A program made the position numbers and the translations under genes. Positions 1 through 10,728 of a stretch of DNA of 64,000 nt are shown here, piece after piece; position 1 is the first letter of the stretch, and every line of letters starts with the position of its first letter. The notes below the pieces were generated by a model. It was not told the DNA's origin, searched no databases, and was given only the letters and a program-made list of their open reading frames with translations. The stretch is from Talaromyces rugulosus (lineage: Eukaryota > Ascomycota > Eurotiomycetes > Eurotiales > Trichocomaceae), in contig NC_049564.1 of the NCBI RefSeq assembly GCF_013368755.1, positions 3,480,001-3,544,000 of the forward strand, read 5' to 3'.

Positions 1-587
1 TAAGCCCTTATATAAGGGTCTACAGCATATCCATAGTCATATTAATTTATAGAACAGCTTATGGAGGTAAATCTTCAGAAGTCACATCCTACACCAGTTC
101 AGTACTGATATAGTCCTGAGCCTCTTCCTCCTCATGCACAAATCCCAGGTTAGAAACTGGAACAGTTCCCGGTTCATCCAGTGTTGAAGAAGTCATGCCT
201 CGTATAGTCACCATCGTCTCAGAGTCGATTCAGATCCTCATGGAAGCAGTTTATAATGTAAAGTGGGTAGTGTCTGAAAGACTTATATATAAAAGAGTTG
301 GAACCTACTAGGCTCCAAGGAGGTTCCTACTAGGAATCAAGGCAGTATATAAAGTAAATAGAGATGGGTTATATTGATATAGAATAAACCACTTGAGCCC
401 CTTCATCCTAGGAGATAGAGTCTCAAGCTTATAAGCCTGATCTAGATGAGATCCTACTTCCTAACAGGGTTATATTCACCAAGCATGAGGGGTAGATACA
501 TCCTTTGTGATGTATCAACTCAATCCGCGGAGGATATGCAGGCCTTTGTAAGCCGGATCGGCATCCCCGAGCCTGGCACTTCACATC
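1..587. other. Unrecognised decayed repeat fragment
   Basis: This stretch has more mixed composition than the AT-rich sequence that follows. No open frame longer than about 60 codons and no known domain was seen. It contains an imperfect inverted repeat around 300-340 (GGAACC ... GGTTCC) and a TATATAAAA-like run near 285. It stops abruptly at about 587, where homology to the Gypsy-A polymerase begins. It is probably the end of another transposable element, but I cannot name it. Confidence 0.3.
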
Positions 588-3500
588 TTTACTAGATTAA
601 CCTCTATTTTTTTTAAGATAATAATAAAGTCTAGATACTTGGTTAATATAATATAGAACTTATATTTTTTAATACTAGTTTATAGTTTTGTCTTTTAGAA
701 TCTTTTTAATATCTATTATATATATATTTTATGCTCTAGCTTATTCTTACTATATATTAATAGATTATTGATAAATATAATTATAAACTAGTTAAAATAG
801 TCTATAAAGATATTATTAATTAATTATTAAAATATTATTAATTTATTAGTAAGACTAAATAATATTATTTTATACTTAAAAGTGCTATACTAATAATAGA
901 AAATAATTAGATCTATAGAGTCTAGGTATATTTAGATTTAATAAAATCTTTATTTAATATCCAGCTTAGTAAATATTTTTACTTTATTTAAACACTTAAA
1001 GATTTCCTTAATAAATAATAGTAGATATTAGTTTTTTCTAGTTAAAGTATTTAGCTTACAGTAATTAATATAGAAATAAAATCTGTTATTAGCTTTTTTA
1101 GCTATAAGAATTAAAGATATAAATAGTATATTACTAAAGATAATAAATTCTTTATTTAAGTTATTAATAATATAGTCTTAGACTGTTTAGAGCTATTTCT
1201 TTAATATTTAATATAAAGAATTATAACCTAACTTTAGATTCTAATTTAATTTAATCTTATAGTTATACTTTTAATAAACTAGTAACTTATCTAAATAGAT
1301 CTTTAAAAAAATATTAATAAATTTATAATATTAATCTAGTAATTATTACTTAATCTTTTTATTTTTAATTAATTTAGCTATTTTTTTTTTTTAGTTTCTA
1401 GTGTTTGCTTTATTTTATAAAGACTAGTTATAAAGACATCTATAGTCTTACTTTTTATATAATAATAGAATCTAGCAGCTCTAATAATTACTATATCTAT
1501 TCTATACATTCTTCTTTCTGAATATTAGTGATATGGGTTTCTTATTAGACTGACAATTAATAACACTTCTTTAATACTACTAAAGAGTTCTATAATGTTT
1601 TTTAATTATAAAACTTTTTCTATTTTCTATAATTCTATTTTTAATTATATTTTTTATATTTTTTTTATAACTATAGGCGTTTTTCTTTAAAGTTTTGGTT
1701 ATAGGAGTAGGATAGGTTTTTTTATTAACTAATCTCAGTACTCTATATTAGTTTAATACTTAAGATTGACTAGTCTATTTTTTTTTAGTATTATTTTTAG
1801 TATATAGATAAACTGCTCTCTCTTTATTTGATTTTTAAGAGATATATTCTCTAGTTATAAAAGGTAATGATTTCTATAATTTATTAATATATTATATTTC
1901 TTTAGCTATATATAATCTAAAATAATATTATAATAGTCTAGTTATATTAAAAAAAAAGATAGATGCTATTATATCTAGCTATTAACAATTAATATTAAGA
2001 TTATAAAATATATAATTAGTTTTATTATCTTTCTATTATATTCTTTTATTCTATAAGGTTTAGAAATAAGTACTGTATATATCTAAAAGTATTATATAAG
2101 TTTCTCTACTAAAAATATATCTAAAAAGATAAATCTATTAGCTTTAGTATTAGTTAAAGTTTTAATATAAATTAAATATCTATTCTTAGCTAGTTAAATA
2201 AATATAGTTATGTTATTTTTTTCTTTCTTTATTAGCTATAAGAGATCTAAAGCTTTATTATTTATATTTAATATATTTAAGAAGAAGATTTTTTTTAAAT
2301 ATAAATATTTTCTAATTTTTTATCTATATTATCTTTATTTTATTTTTTTAAGGTCTTTAGATCTAGAGCTTTCTTCTTAAAAAGATATTTGTTAGTATAA
2401 TAACTACTTAATTTATAATTAAAGTATTTATTTTTATTTATTAGCTTCTTTTTTTTTTTCTAAAAGAGCTGTAGTTAAAAGATTTTATTTTTTAGTTTTA
2501 ATTTTCTGAAGATATTTAATTAATAGTTTTTTTAGTTATAGTTTTTACTATTTCTAATTCTATAGCTATAGGCGTGTTATTTCTTTTTAATAATCTACTT
2601 AAAGTAGTTAATAGTAGTATAATATCTTTATATAAAGATTTAGTATAATATTATTAAATTAATATTTTTTTTAATTATAGTATATTATATATTAAATAAG
2701 AGTTTATAGTAAAGTTCTTTCTTCTATTTTAATAGAATAAGGCTAGCTTTCTAGATAAGAAGTATAAATTTTAATAAAAAGATCTAAAATTTTAAATTTT
2801 TTATTACTAAATAATAAAGTTTTATTTTTATATTAATTACATAGTTCTTGTCTATATAGATTATTTTTAAATACTTAAAGATATTACTAATATCTTAGTA
2901 ATATTATACTAAGTCTTTCTAAAATTATAGAAGTAAGGAATTAGTTATTTCTTTTTTATATATCTTCTTTATATATACTATATAGGCTAGGGCTATTAAA
3001 TAATAGTCAGTGTTAGCTTCTAACTTGTTTTTAATATTAATCTTCTATAATTTATATTTAAAATTAATTTTATTTAATAGTAGCTAGCTATTTAACAGCT
3101 TAGTAATCTTTTTTTTATAGTTTTTCCTAGTTAGAGAGATATTAGTGATTATAGTATTATACTTAATAATTAGTTTAGATATAGCTTAATAATAGTTAAT
3201 TAGATTATTTTTAAAGTTTTAAATCTTTTTTTTTATAGAGTTAATTTTTTTTATATTATTATTATTAGACTTAATAAAAGCTTCTTTTAGTTATTTCTTT
3301 TATATGGAGAGATATTAGAATAAATCTTTAAATAGATCTCTAGGATTGCTTTTATAAAGCTTAAGAAATTTATTTTTATTAAATAGTTCTTTAGAAATAT
3401 CTTTAAGCTTTAATTTTTTAAGGTTAATAGTTAAATAGTAACTAAGCTCTTCTATATTATTATTACTAGTGTTTTTATTATATTAATATCTATTAACAGT

Positions 3501-4010
3501 ATTTAGTTTTATTATTATACTAACTTATAAGATTTCTAAATTTTAAATAAAGATAAATAAAAATTTAGGGTTAGAGTACTGATAAAATATTTATTATAGC
3601 TATATAGACTATATTAAATATAAAAAAATTAAAATAAAGAAAAATCTATCTTTAATTAAAATATTGATTATAGCTAAATACTAGCTATATTAATTATAAA
3701 AAAAATAAAGATAAAATATAATAATATTTATTATAATATAATATACCTTTTTTAAAGATATTTAATTTCTATTTAGAGATATGATTTTCTAAAATAATAA
3801 GTATAGAAAAGGAATCTAACTACTAAGATTTATAGAAAGATTTTATTTTATATACTTAAATAACCAGCTTAACCTCTTATAGCCCTAGAGTAAGGCTATC
3901 CCCAGATCTAGCACTGTGGGTTAGAGTTGATGCCCTTCCTGTCTAAGGCCTTCCATCCGGCCACGAGGCCGCTCCTACCCTTGGGGATAGCCTCAGGCTC
4001 AGCCGTCACA
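588..4010 (-). mobile_element. Gypsy-A LTR retrotransposon, RIP-decayed partial copy
   Basis: This region is colinear with 19300-22723, the complete Gypsy-A element, but far more decayed: nearly every C is T or G is A. On the minus strand it holds the gag region, the protease region and the first part of reverse transcriptase, then is cut off at about 587 inside the reverse transcriptase. Its 5' LTR in element orientation is at 3737-4010. No open frame survives. It lies against the 3' end of Gypsy-B and appears inserted there, but because the other end is truncated no target duplication can be checked. Confidence 0.85.
3737..4010 (-). repeat. Gypsy-A LTR (274 bp)
   Basis: This is the same length as the two LTRs of the complete copy (16717-16990 and 22450-22723) and aligns end to end. 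The right end is CGTCACA. The left end, TATAATATACC, is the RIP-converted form of TGTGACGTGCC. The central GC-rich part (about 3895-3995) has largely escaped mutation. Confidence 0.85.
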
Positions 4011-4380
4011 CTAATAACAAGTTTAATCACATCCTCTCTAAATTTCTTTCTAGCAAAACACTTAAATCTTTTTAAAGTGGTTCAAATATCTAATTAATTC
4101 TTATAAATTATATTTAGATCTATATCTTTTCTAGCTAACTAAATAAAAAATTCTTTTTTCTACTAACTTTCTTTTTAAAATATTTTTAATTTTATATTTA
4201 TTTTTAATTACTTTATTATTACTGTTTTCTAGATTTTTAATTAGTTCTAATAATAAAATATAAAATATTAGATATACTTTTATTCTTACTAATAATTAAA
4301 ATTTATAATTATTATTAGCAAGTTTTTTTTAAATTATAAAAGATCTATATTTAATAATATTAAGTTTATTACTTAATCTC
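4011..4380 (-). mobile_element. Gypsy-B chromovirus, C-terminal end (left flank of LINE-A insertion)
   Basis: Read on the minus strand and allowing for RIP stops, this encodes the integrase C-terminal GPF/Y-type module (LDIIKYxxFIIKKKL, then VHPIFHxLLLEP-like) followed by a chromodomain-like segment (NEYKVKNIL ... YLVSWKGY-like). It continues the Gypsy-B polymerase that resumes at 10716. The matching plus-strand copy at about 13865-14200 shows the same order without interruption, which proves that LINE-A split this element. Confidence 0.75.
4368..4380. repeat. 13-bp target-site duplication, left (LINE-A copy 1)
   Basis: ATTACTTAATCTC is repeated exactly at 10716-10728, immediately after the LINE tail. 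Removing one copy and the insert restores alignment with the uninterrupted Gypsy-B copy near 13865-13925. Confidence 0.8.
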
Positions 4381-4421
4381 ATAATATCCTCAAAACTTAT
4401 TTATCAATATATATTTAATTG
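4381..4421 (+). other. 41-bp extra sequence between target duplication and LINE-A 5' end
   Basis: This AT-rich 41-bp segment is not in the target, as judged by the uninterrupted Gypsy-B copy, and not at the 5' end of LINE-A copy 2. It is either the true 5' end of a longer LINE-A transcript, a 5' transduction from the source locus, or filler added during integration. Confidence 0.55.
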
Positions 4422-4460
4422 ACCCGCCGGGAAAATCAAAAATCAACCTTTTGAAATTCA

Positions 4461-6392
4461 ATGCTACTGGAAGGCATCCAGGGCTTCGCTATGGCCCCTG
4501 GACTCCCCAATATCGACAACCACCCCCTAGACCCAGGGGGGCAGGCGCTAGGTCTGGTGAACCCCGTAGGGGCCTATATAGGCACCCCAGCGGGGACAGC
4601 ACCACCAGCGCCCCCCGAGGCAAGTGCAACAGTCCCTCAGAGCGAGGGCTTCTTGCCTAGCCTGGAAATCAACCCTAGGGAGTTGTTTCCCCCCCTAAGC
4701 AGCGTGCCAGGCTCCCAGGAAGCACCTAAAACTCTAGGGAAGAGACTACAGGAACACAGCCCTGACGGGGCAGAAAGAGCCCCCATGAAGGCCCTAATCG
4801 GCCCAGCCTACAAGGACATGGAACAGGCCTTATTAGGCCACTTTGCAAGCAGCAATAGCGCGCTGCACGCGGAGATGGCCGCTATGAAGGCCTATATGAC
4901 CTCTCTGGTAGAGGCTATGGAGCAGCGCCTCACAGGCCAATTGGGCGCTCTGGAGCGCCGTTTCTCAACCCTAGAAGCTCAACAGGCCTCCCCGAACGCC
5001 CCAAACCACCCTCTAAAGCCCCTATCGTCAGGGGGCGACCGCCAGGGCCCACGACAGCCTCTGCCATCCCAGGGGACGACGTTTGCAGAGGTCGCCCATG
5101 GCCCCCAAGCTAACCCGAATAGGGCCGCTAAGCCCATAGAGCCACGCAGAGCCTCACCCCCGATATCAAAACCACCCCCTGGGGTGAAGCCCGCAGCAGG
5201 CCCCCAGTGGGCCGATATAGCGGCCAGCAATGCCCAGGAGTGGCAAATCGTTACAAAAAAACGGGCTTACTCCCCGAACCAGCCCCCAAAAGTCCAAATG
5301 GACCCAGGGAGCCTGAAGCCTATTCGCGGAAGCAACAAGGGAGACCGCAGGCTTATATTTAGGCGTGAAAATGGCCGCACCGCCCCTAGAAAGTCTAAAG
5401 CCGATGTCATCTTGCAGCTTAACCGCTGCCTAGCCCAGGCAGGCTTCCCGAACTTCGCCAGGGTAATAGACGCCAATTACACCGAATCAGGGGCTATCTC
5501 AGCCCTATTGGACCAAGGAAGCACCGTAGGCTCGCTATTACCAGCCTATAAGGACCTATTGGTGGCTGCCTGCCACCGGGTCGACCCCGCAGTCATCTCA
5601 GTGGAAGCAGACCAACAGTGGCACAAGATTAAGGTGCATGCGGTGCCGGTAGCCCGCTATAGCGCCTCAGGGCTAGGCCTAGCCAGGGAAGAAATTGAAT
5701 TAGGGGGCACATGCACCCTAATGAGAAACCCTACCTGGATCAAGCCGATAGCGGCTATCCAGACTAATAAGCAGCGTTTCTCTACTATCGTTATAACAGT
5801 AGGAGGCCTAGATGACGCCCGCAGGCTACTCGCCCGGGGCGTACGCTTCGGGGGCAACAGGCACCCTACCAGCCCCTATCACGAAGTGGGTAAAGACACC
5901 GTTTGCACCCGATGCTGCGGCATTGGCCACCGAACTTATAGAGGCTGCGGCACCCGACCACCACTCTGCACCGTGTGTGCTGGCGTCCATGAAGCCCAAG
6001 AGCACACCTGCAACGTGCTAGACTGCAGGGCCCAAACAGGCCACCCATGCCTGCATGCACCCACTAAATGCGGCAACTGTGGGGGGAAGCACCAGGCTGA
6101 TTCCCCGGGGTGCCCCAAGCTTCGGGAGGCCCGCCGGCGACTCCATAAGCGCTTCCCTGGCGTAGAGGTCGTTATGCCCCCTCCCCCCCCTGAATGGACT
6201 GAATGGGAAGGCGTTGCTGAGGAGGCTTCTCCCCCAACCACTACCCAGGACGCCCCCCAAGCCCCAAAGCTTAGGGAGGTCGATGACGCTATGGAAGATG
6301 CCCCAGGGACATCACCCCTACCGTACTCATCCCCGTGTCCAACACCAACGCCTGGAGCTGCAGCCCCTATTAATGTTGATTATTCAACATAA
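4461..6392 (+). CDS. LINE-A ORF1, gag-like nucleic-acid-binding protein
   Basis: This 643-residue ORF1 protein probably coats the LINE RNA and acts as a nucleic-acid chaperone in the ribonucleoprotein (family knowledge). The N-terminal ~230 residues are rich in Pro, Gly and Ala. A central region is conserved in copy 2. Near residues 480-550 there is a series of CCHC zinc knuckles (CTRCCGIGH..., CTVCAGVHE..., CGNCGGKHQADSPGC), typical of Tad1- and I-type gag. Asp/Glu/Pro-rich residues close the C-terminus. The first ATG at 4461 lies about 40 bp after the element's 5' end. The stop at 6390-6392 overlaps the proposed ORF2 start by 20 nt. Confidence 0.9.
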   Translation: MLLEGIQGFAMAPGLPNIDNHPLDPGGQALGLVNPVGAYIGTPAGTAPPAPPEASATVPQSEGFLPSLEINPRELFPPLSSVPGSQEAPKTLGKRLQEHSPDGAERAPMKALIGPAYKDMEQALLGHFASSNSALHAEMAAMKAYMTSLVEAMEQRLTGQLGALERRFSTLEAQQASPNAPNHPLKPLSSGGDRQGPRQPLPSQGTTFAEVAHGPQANPNRAAKPIEPRRASPPISKPPPGVKPAAGPQWADIAASNAQEWQIVTKKRAYSPNQPPKVQMDPGSLKPIRGSNKGDRRLIFRRENGRTAPRKSKADVILQLNRCLAQAGFPNFARVIDANYTESGAISALLDQGSTVGSLLPAYKDLLVAACHRVDPAVISVEADQQWHKIKVHAVPVARYSASGLGLAREEIELGGTCTLMRNPTWIKPIAAIQTNKQRFSTIVITVGGLDDARRLLARGVRFGGNRHPTSPYHEVGKDTVCTRCCGIGHRTYRGCGTRPPLCTVCAGVHEAQEHTCNVLDCRAQTGHPCLHAPTKCGNCGGKHQADSPGCPKLREARRRLHKRFPGVEVVMPPPPPEWTEWEGVAEEASPPTTTQDAPQAPKLREVDDAMEDAPGTSPLPYSSPCPTPTPGAAAPINVDYST

Positions 6393-9300
6393 TTGCGGCC
6401 GTACCTACCCCGCAACCTTAGGGGCTCTAGAAGCGGGGATAGAGCGGCAAATAGGCATTATATGCCTGCAAGAGCCTTATATTGCCTATGACTTCTCCCA
6501 CCCAGGCTATCTGCTGTACTGGCCAGGGGGGGAGAAGCGGGATCAACGGGTGCTTATGGCCATCCGTAAAGACCTTATAGGAGCGGTTAGGGTCGAGAAC
6601 CGCACTGATTTAGTAGACCACCCCTATTTACAGGCCCTGGACATATGGGAAGCACCAATAATTAGCGGGCATGCCCCCCGACGCACTAGAATAGTCAACT
6701 GCTATGATGTGTGGATTGGGGCCAGTTACCGGTGGCAAGGGGCCTTCCCTAGACGACGCCGGGCCATCGAGGACGCAGACTGGGACCTGCTTATAGTGGG
6801 TAGGTGCCTATTAGTGGGTGATTTCAACGCCCATAGCCCTTCGTGGAACCCACTGGCCAAGGGCCGGGTTAACGCTGAGCCCTTGGAACAGCTTATAGAG
6901 CGGCACTCACTATATGTTAATAACCCACTGGGGGAGGCCACACGCTATAAGAAGACCGAGGGGGTGTCAATTATTGATTTAGCGTTATCCTCGCCAACCC
7001 TAGGGCCTCTGCAAGCCTGGGAGGTGGATAAGGATAAGCCTACAACATCTGACCATGAGCTTATCGTCCTAGCCTGGGAAGCCCTAGAACCCCCCCCAGG
7101 AGGAATCTCCGGGGAGATTACTGGGTGGCAGATAGAAGCTCTGCAGGTAAACGAGGAAGCCCTAAAGCTGGCCACAGCAGCTTGGGCCTCAGAGGCTGTA
7201 GGCCACCCCCCTCTTAGTGATCAATGCACCGAGGAAGACCTTGCTAGAGAGGCCAATTGGGTGCAGGACACCCTAACCAGCGTACTCGATAGGCATGCCA
7301 AAGCAGTACGGCTTTGTGCACGCTCTAAGCGGTGGTGGAAGCCAGAGCTGCGGCAAGCCCGGAGCTTATGGGCTGCAGCCCGCAAGCGGTGGCAGGCCCA
7401 TGCCTGTACCGACACCGAATTCAAGGCTGCAAGAACCGCTTATTACCATGAAATAAAGGCGGCTAAAAGGACCTGCTGGGAGGTCTTCCTTGCTGAGGGA
7501 GGCCCTGGGGGGAAGGAAGAGTGGAAAAAAGGTTCGAACCCCACTGGGAACCCTTTTCCCAAAGGCCCTAGGGATGGCCTGGAAAAGCCTTCTCCAGGAG
7601 ATCCTAATAGGTGTTGGATAGCCCTACAGTACACTAAGCCACGGACTAATCCCACCACCCCAGCACTCCAAGGCCCGGATCTAGAGGCTCCCCCTGCCAC
7701 TACCATGGCCGATAAAGAAGCTCTAATCAGGGAAACGGCATTTCCTAACGCCCCCCGTAGCTCCCCTCCTGGGGAGCTGCCAGGTGGACAGGCCCACATG
7801 CTTATAACGCCAGAGCGGGTGCATCAGGCCCTATTCAGCCAGAGCATCAAGAAAGCTCCGGGGGCCGACAGGCTCAATTTTAAAGCATGCCGGCTACTCT
7901 GGGCACTAGACTCGCCCCGAATCATAGGGATGGCTAGGCAGTGCTTTCGGCTTGGGGTGCACCCAGGGGCCTGGAAGACCGCTAAAGGCATCCTACTTCG
8001 GAAGCCAGGGAAGCCCGATTACACCCAGGTGAAGGCCTGGAGGATGATAAGCTTGCTTAGCTGCCTGGGCAAGGTTGTTGAGAAGCTGGCTGCAGGCCTT
8101 ATAGCGGACTGGTGTGAGGCCCAGGGGGCTTTACACCCTGGACAAATGGGGTGCAGGCGGGGCCGTGGGGCTATTGACGCGGTGGCCTGCCTCGTGCAAA
8201 CAGTGCACGAGGGATGGACTCAAAAGCTTCTCACAGGCACTATCTTTATTGACGTTATGGGGGCCTTCGACCATGTTGACCCCTATAAGCTTAGTGAGGC
8301 TATGGAAGCTGCAGGCCTGGATAATGACCTTATAAGGTGGACCTTATCCTTCCTTACAAATAGAAGGGTCAGCCTCGTAATTGACGGTTATAAAGCCCCT
8401 GAACAGCCTATTGACTCAGGGCTGCCCCAGGGCTCACCGGTCTCCCCAATCCTCTTTCTTATCTATATCCGGGGTGTGTTTCAGGCTATGGAACAGCAGG
8501 TGCCAGGGATCAAGGCCCTGTCCTATGCCGATGACATAGGCCTGGTAGCCCAGGGAAGCTCGGTCTCTGAGATCTGCAGGCAGCTAGAAGCAGCGGCAAA
8601 AGCTGCTATTGAGTGGGGACTGGCAAATAGCGTCAAATTCGACCCTAAAAAGACAGAGGCCATCCTATTCTCTAGGGCCACCAGCAGGGAACATAAAAAT
8701 CAGGTCCAGGAAGCTAGGGTGCAGGTAGGAGACGCTTTAGTGGCATTCTCCCCAACAGCCATCCGGTGGTTAGGGGTCTTACTAGATCCAAAGCTTACCC
8801 TCAAAGCCCACTATAAGTACCGCCTGCAAAAAGGTCAAAATACTGAAAGACGAGTGCGGGCACTGTGCAAGGCCCAGGGGCTCCCCCCAGGCCTGGCATG
8901 GCGAATCCAAAAGGCCACCGCGCAGTCAGTGGCGCTTTATGGGGCCGAGCTTTGGTGGCATGGGCAAAAGAACTGCCTAGAAGGACTGCAGGGCCTAATT
9001 AATAACCAGGCCCGGGCAGTCACAGGCATGCTGAAGTCCACCCCATTAGGACCGCTTATAAGGGAGGCAGCTTTGGAACCAGCAGAGGCCCTATTAGATA
9101 GTAAACAGCGGCGGTATGCCCTGAGACTCCTAGGACTTCCCCAGGGGCATCCAGCAGCAGAAATACTCCCCATAACGCTTAGGGAGGGAGACGCCCATGC
9201 ACAGCCTGGAGAGCAGCCGCTAGAAGACCGAGCTTGGGCAACACCAACCCGCCGAGGCCCCTGGAAGCTGGGCATGGGCCTGGCCCGCAGGCTACGAGAG

Positions 9301-10422
9301 GCCTTGACCGCCGACCCCTCCCAGGGCTTTGAGCGTACAATAGAGCCTGGTAATAGGTCTATACCACTAGATTTCAGGATAGACTCCCCTGAAACCGCTA
9401 TGCAATTAGCCTCAGACCCCCTAAGTGGGATAGGGAACACTGACCTTTACTCAGACGGTTCCAGGTTAGACGATCAGCGCGTAGGCGCTGCGGTAGCTTA
9501 TAAGCCACTTATTGGCCCCTGGAGGTCGCGCCTAGCTCCCCTGGGCGCAGGCTTCGAAGTCTTTGATGCAGAACTAATAGGAGTAGTCGAAGCCCTAGAG
9601 TGGGCGCTGGCAGAGAATCTTAGAGGGCCAATTAGGGTGTTTCTCGATGCTCAAGCCGCTATAGGCAGGCTTCAGCATACCCAGCCAGGCCCTGGCCAAG
9701 CCCTGGCGCTGCGGGCACATGATCTAGCCAAGGAACTGCAGGCCACCGGCCGCAGGGTTACTATATGCTGGGTGCCAGGCCATAAGGGGGTCCCAGGCAA
9801 CGAAGAGGCCGATAAAGCCGCCAAGAAAGCTGCGGGGAAGCCCCGAACAGGCAAATACTCGGGCATCTCACTGGCACATGCTCAACGGGCCTGTACCGAA
9901 GCTTATAGAGCTGCCAGGGCCAACTGGCTTGCTGCAAAGCTTGCAAAGCGTGCCCAGCGGGCAAGCCAGGCCTACTATCCCCCCCGGGGATGGAAGCTTG
10001 ACCCAATGTTGGCGAACACCCCCAAGCACCTAGCGCGGCGATATTACCAGTTCAAGACTGGCCACGCACCAATTGGGGCCTATTTGCACCGAATTAAGGC
10101 CCGAGACTTCCCTAATTGCTTGGGGTGCTCTAGGGGGACTGAGACGGTAAGACACCTTCTTACAAACTGTCGACAGTGGTGCCACCAGCGGGAAAAACTA
10201 TATGCCGGCTTGGCCGAAGCGGGGGTAAAGGCCCTGCAGGATAGCGAGCAGTGCCCCGAAGCACGCCTATTCCAGGACCCAAAGGCCACTACAGCGCTGC
10301 TGGCGTTTATAGGGGCCATTAGGGAGCGAGAGGATAACCAACAGGCCTGGGAGCAGGCCTATAAGACTGATAATTGGGGCATTGAGGCCCTGGATGAGGG
10401 AGAGCGAGAGGGGGAAGGATAG
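6373..10422 (+). CDS. LINE-A ORF2, endonuclease-reverse transcriptase-RNase H polyprotein
   Basis: The enzyme nicks target DNA and copies LINE RNA in place. I start it at ATG 6373 (1349 residues) because the endonuclease homology begins there (MLIIQHNCGRTYP); the frame is open back to ATG 6214. Endonuclease motifs are QEPY, GDFNAHSPSWNP, IDLALSSP and SDHE. Reverse transcriptase motifs are FIDVMGAFDHV, GLPQGSPVSPILF and the catalytic YADD (about residue 718). RNase H shows SDGS (about 1026), AELIG and FLDAQAA, then WVPGHKGVPGNEEAD. A C-terminal CLGC...H...C zinc motif follows. All key residues are present, so the enzyme is likely functional. Translation probably depends on re-initiation or frameshifting after ORF1. 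Confidence 0.95.
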   Translation: MLIIQHNCGRTYPATLGALEAGIERQIGIICLQEPYIAYDFSHPGYLLYWPGGEKRDQRVLMAIRKDLIGAVRVENRTDLVDHPYLQALDIWEAPIISGHAPRRTRIVNCYDVWIGASYRWQGAFPRRRRAIEDADWDLLIVGRCLLVGDFNAHSPSWNPLAKGRVNAEPLEQLIERHSLYVNNPLGEATRYKKTEGVSIIDLALSSPTLGPLQAWEVDKDKPTTSDHELIVLAWEALEPPPGGISGEITGWQIEALQVNEEALKLATAAWASEAVGHPPLSDQCTEEDLAREANWVQDTLTSVLDRHAKAVRLCARSKRWWKPELRQARSLWAAARKRWQAHACTDTEFKAARTAYYHEIKAAKRTCWEVFLAEGGPGGKEEWKKGSNPTGNPFPKGPRDGLEKPSPGDPNRCWIALQYTKPRTNPTTPALQGPDLEAPPATTMADKEALIRETAFPNAPRSSPPGELPGGQAHMLITPERVHQALFSQSIKKAPGADRLNFKACRLLWALDSPRIIGMARQCFRLGVHPGAWKTAKGILLRKPGKPDYTQVKAWRMISLLSCLGKVVEKLAAGLIADWCEAQGALHPGQMGCRRGRGAIDAVACLVQTVHEGWTQKLLTGTIFIDVMGAFDHVDPYKLSEAMEAAGLDNDLIRWTLSFLTNRRVSLVIDGYKAPEQPIDSGLPQGSPVSPILFLIYIRGVFQAMEQQVPGIKALSYADDIGLVAQGSSVSEICRQLEAAAKAAIEWGLANSVKFDPKKTEAILFSRATSREHKNQVQEARVQVGDALVAFSPTAIRWLGVLLDPKLTLKAHYKYRLQKGQNTERRVRALCKAQGLPPGLAWRIQKATAQSVALYGAELWWHGQKNCLEGLQGLINNQARAVTGMLKSTPLGPLIREAALEPAEALLDSKQRRYALRLLGLPQGHPAAEILPITLREGDAHAQPGEQPLEDRAWATPTRRGPWKLGMGLARRLREALTADPSQGFERTIEPGNRSIPLDFRIDSPETAMQLASDPLSGIGNTDLYSDGSRLDDQRVGAAVAYKPLIGPWRSRLAPLGAGFEVFDAELIGVVEALEWALAENLRGPIRVFLDAQAAIGRLQHTQPGPGQALALRAHDLAKELQATGRRVTICWVPGHKGVPGNEEADKAAKKAAGKPRTGKYSGISLAHAQRACTEAYRAARANWLAAKLAKRAQRASQAYYPPRGWKLDPMLANTPKHLARRYYQFKTGHAPIGAYLHRIKARDFPNCLGCSRGTETVRHLLTNCRQWCHQREKLYAGLAEAGVKALQDSEQCPEARLFQDPKATTALLAFIGAIREREDNQQAWEQAYKTDNWGIEALDEGEREGEG

Positions 10423-10715
10423 CGGGCAGGGGCGGCCCGCTATTGTAGGCAACGCCCAAACGTTAGTGGCCATAAGGAGGGGGTAGTGGTTGCCACCCAC
10501 TATAAGCCCCCGAATCGTCCTGCGCATATAAGTGGCTTGGGGCGAGGAAAGTGCAAGATACCTTGAAAGCATGGATCCAATGGGGGTAGAGGCACCGGTT
10601 TATAGGGGGCAACCCCTATAAGCAGGCCTAATCCACACGAATCGCTGTCTGTCATAGCCTAGGGCTCGGTATAGACGTTAAATTTGATTAAATAAATAAA
10701 TAAATAATAATAAAT

Positions 10716-10728
10716 ATTACTTAATCTC
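10716..10728. repeat. 13-bp target-site duplication, right (LINE-A copy 1)
   Basis: This is an exact repeat of 4368-4380, directly after the TAAA/TAA tail of the LINE. Confidence 0.8.

Larger units (their letters stand above)
4422..10715 (+). mobile_element. LINE-A copy 1: complete Tad1-like non-LTR retrotransposon
   Basis: This is a full-length, GC-rich element with a short 5' leader beginning ACCCGCCGGG, ORF1 (gag-like with zinc knuckles), ORF2 (endonuclease, reverse transcriptase, RNase H), a 3' UTR from 10423, and a tail of TAAA/TAA repeats (about 10688-10715) in place of poly(A). It is bounded by a 13-bp target duplication. Both ORFs are open and catalytic motifs are present, in contrast to the RIP-wrecked DNA on both sides, so it is a recent arrival. 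The Tad1 clade assignment rests on the gag zinc knuckles plus the endonuclease-RT-RNase H order. Confidence 0.95.
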
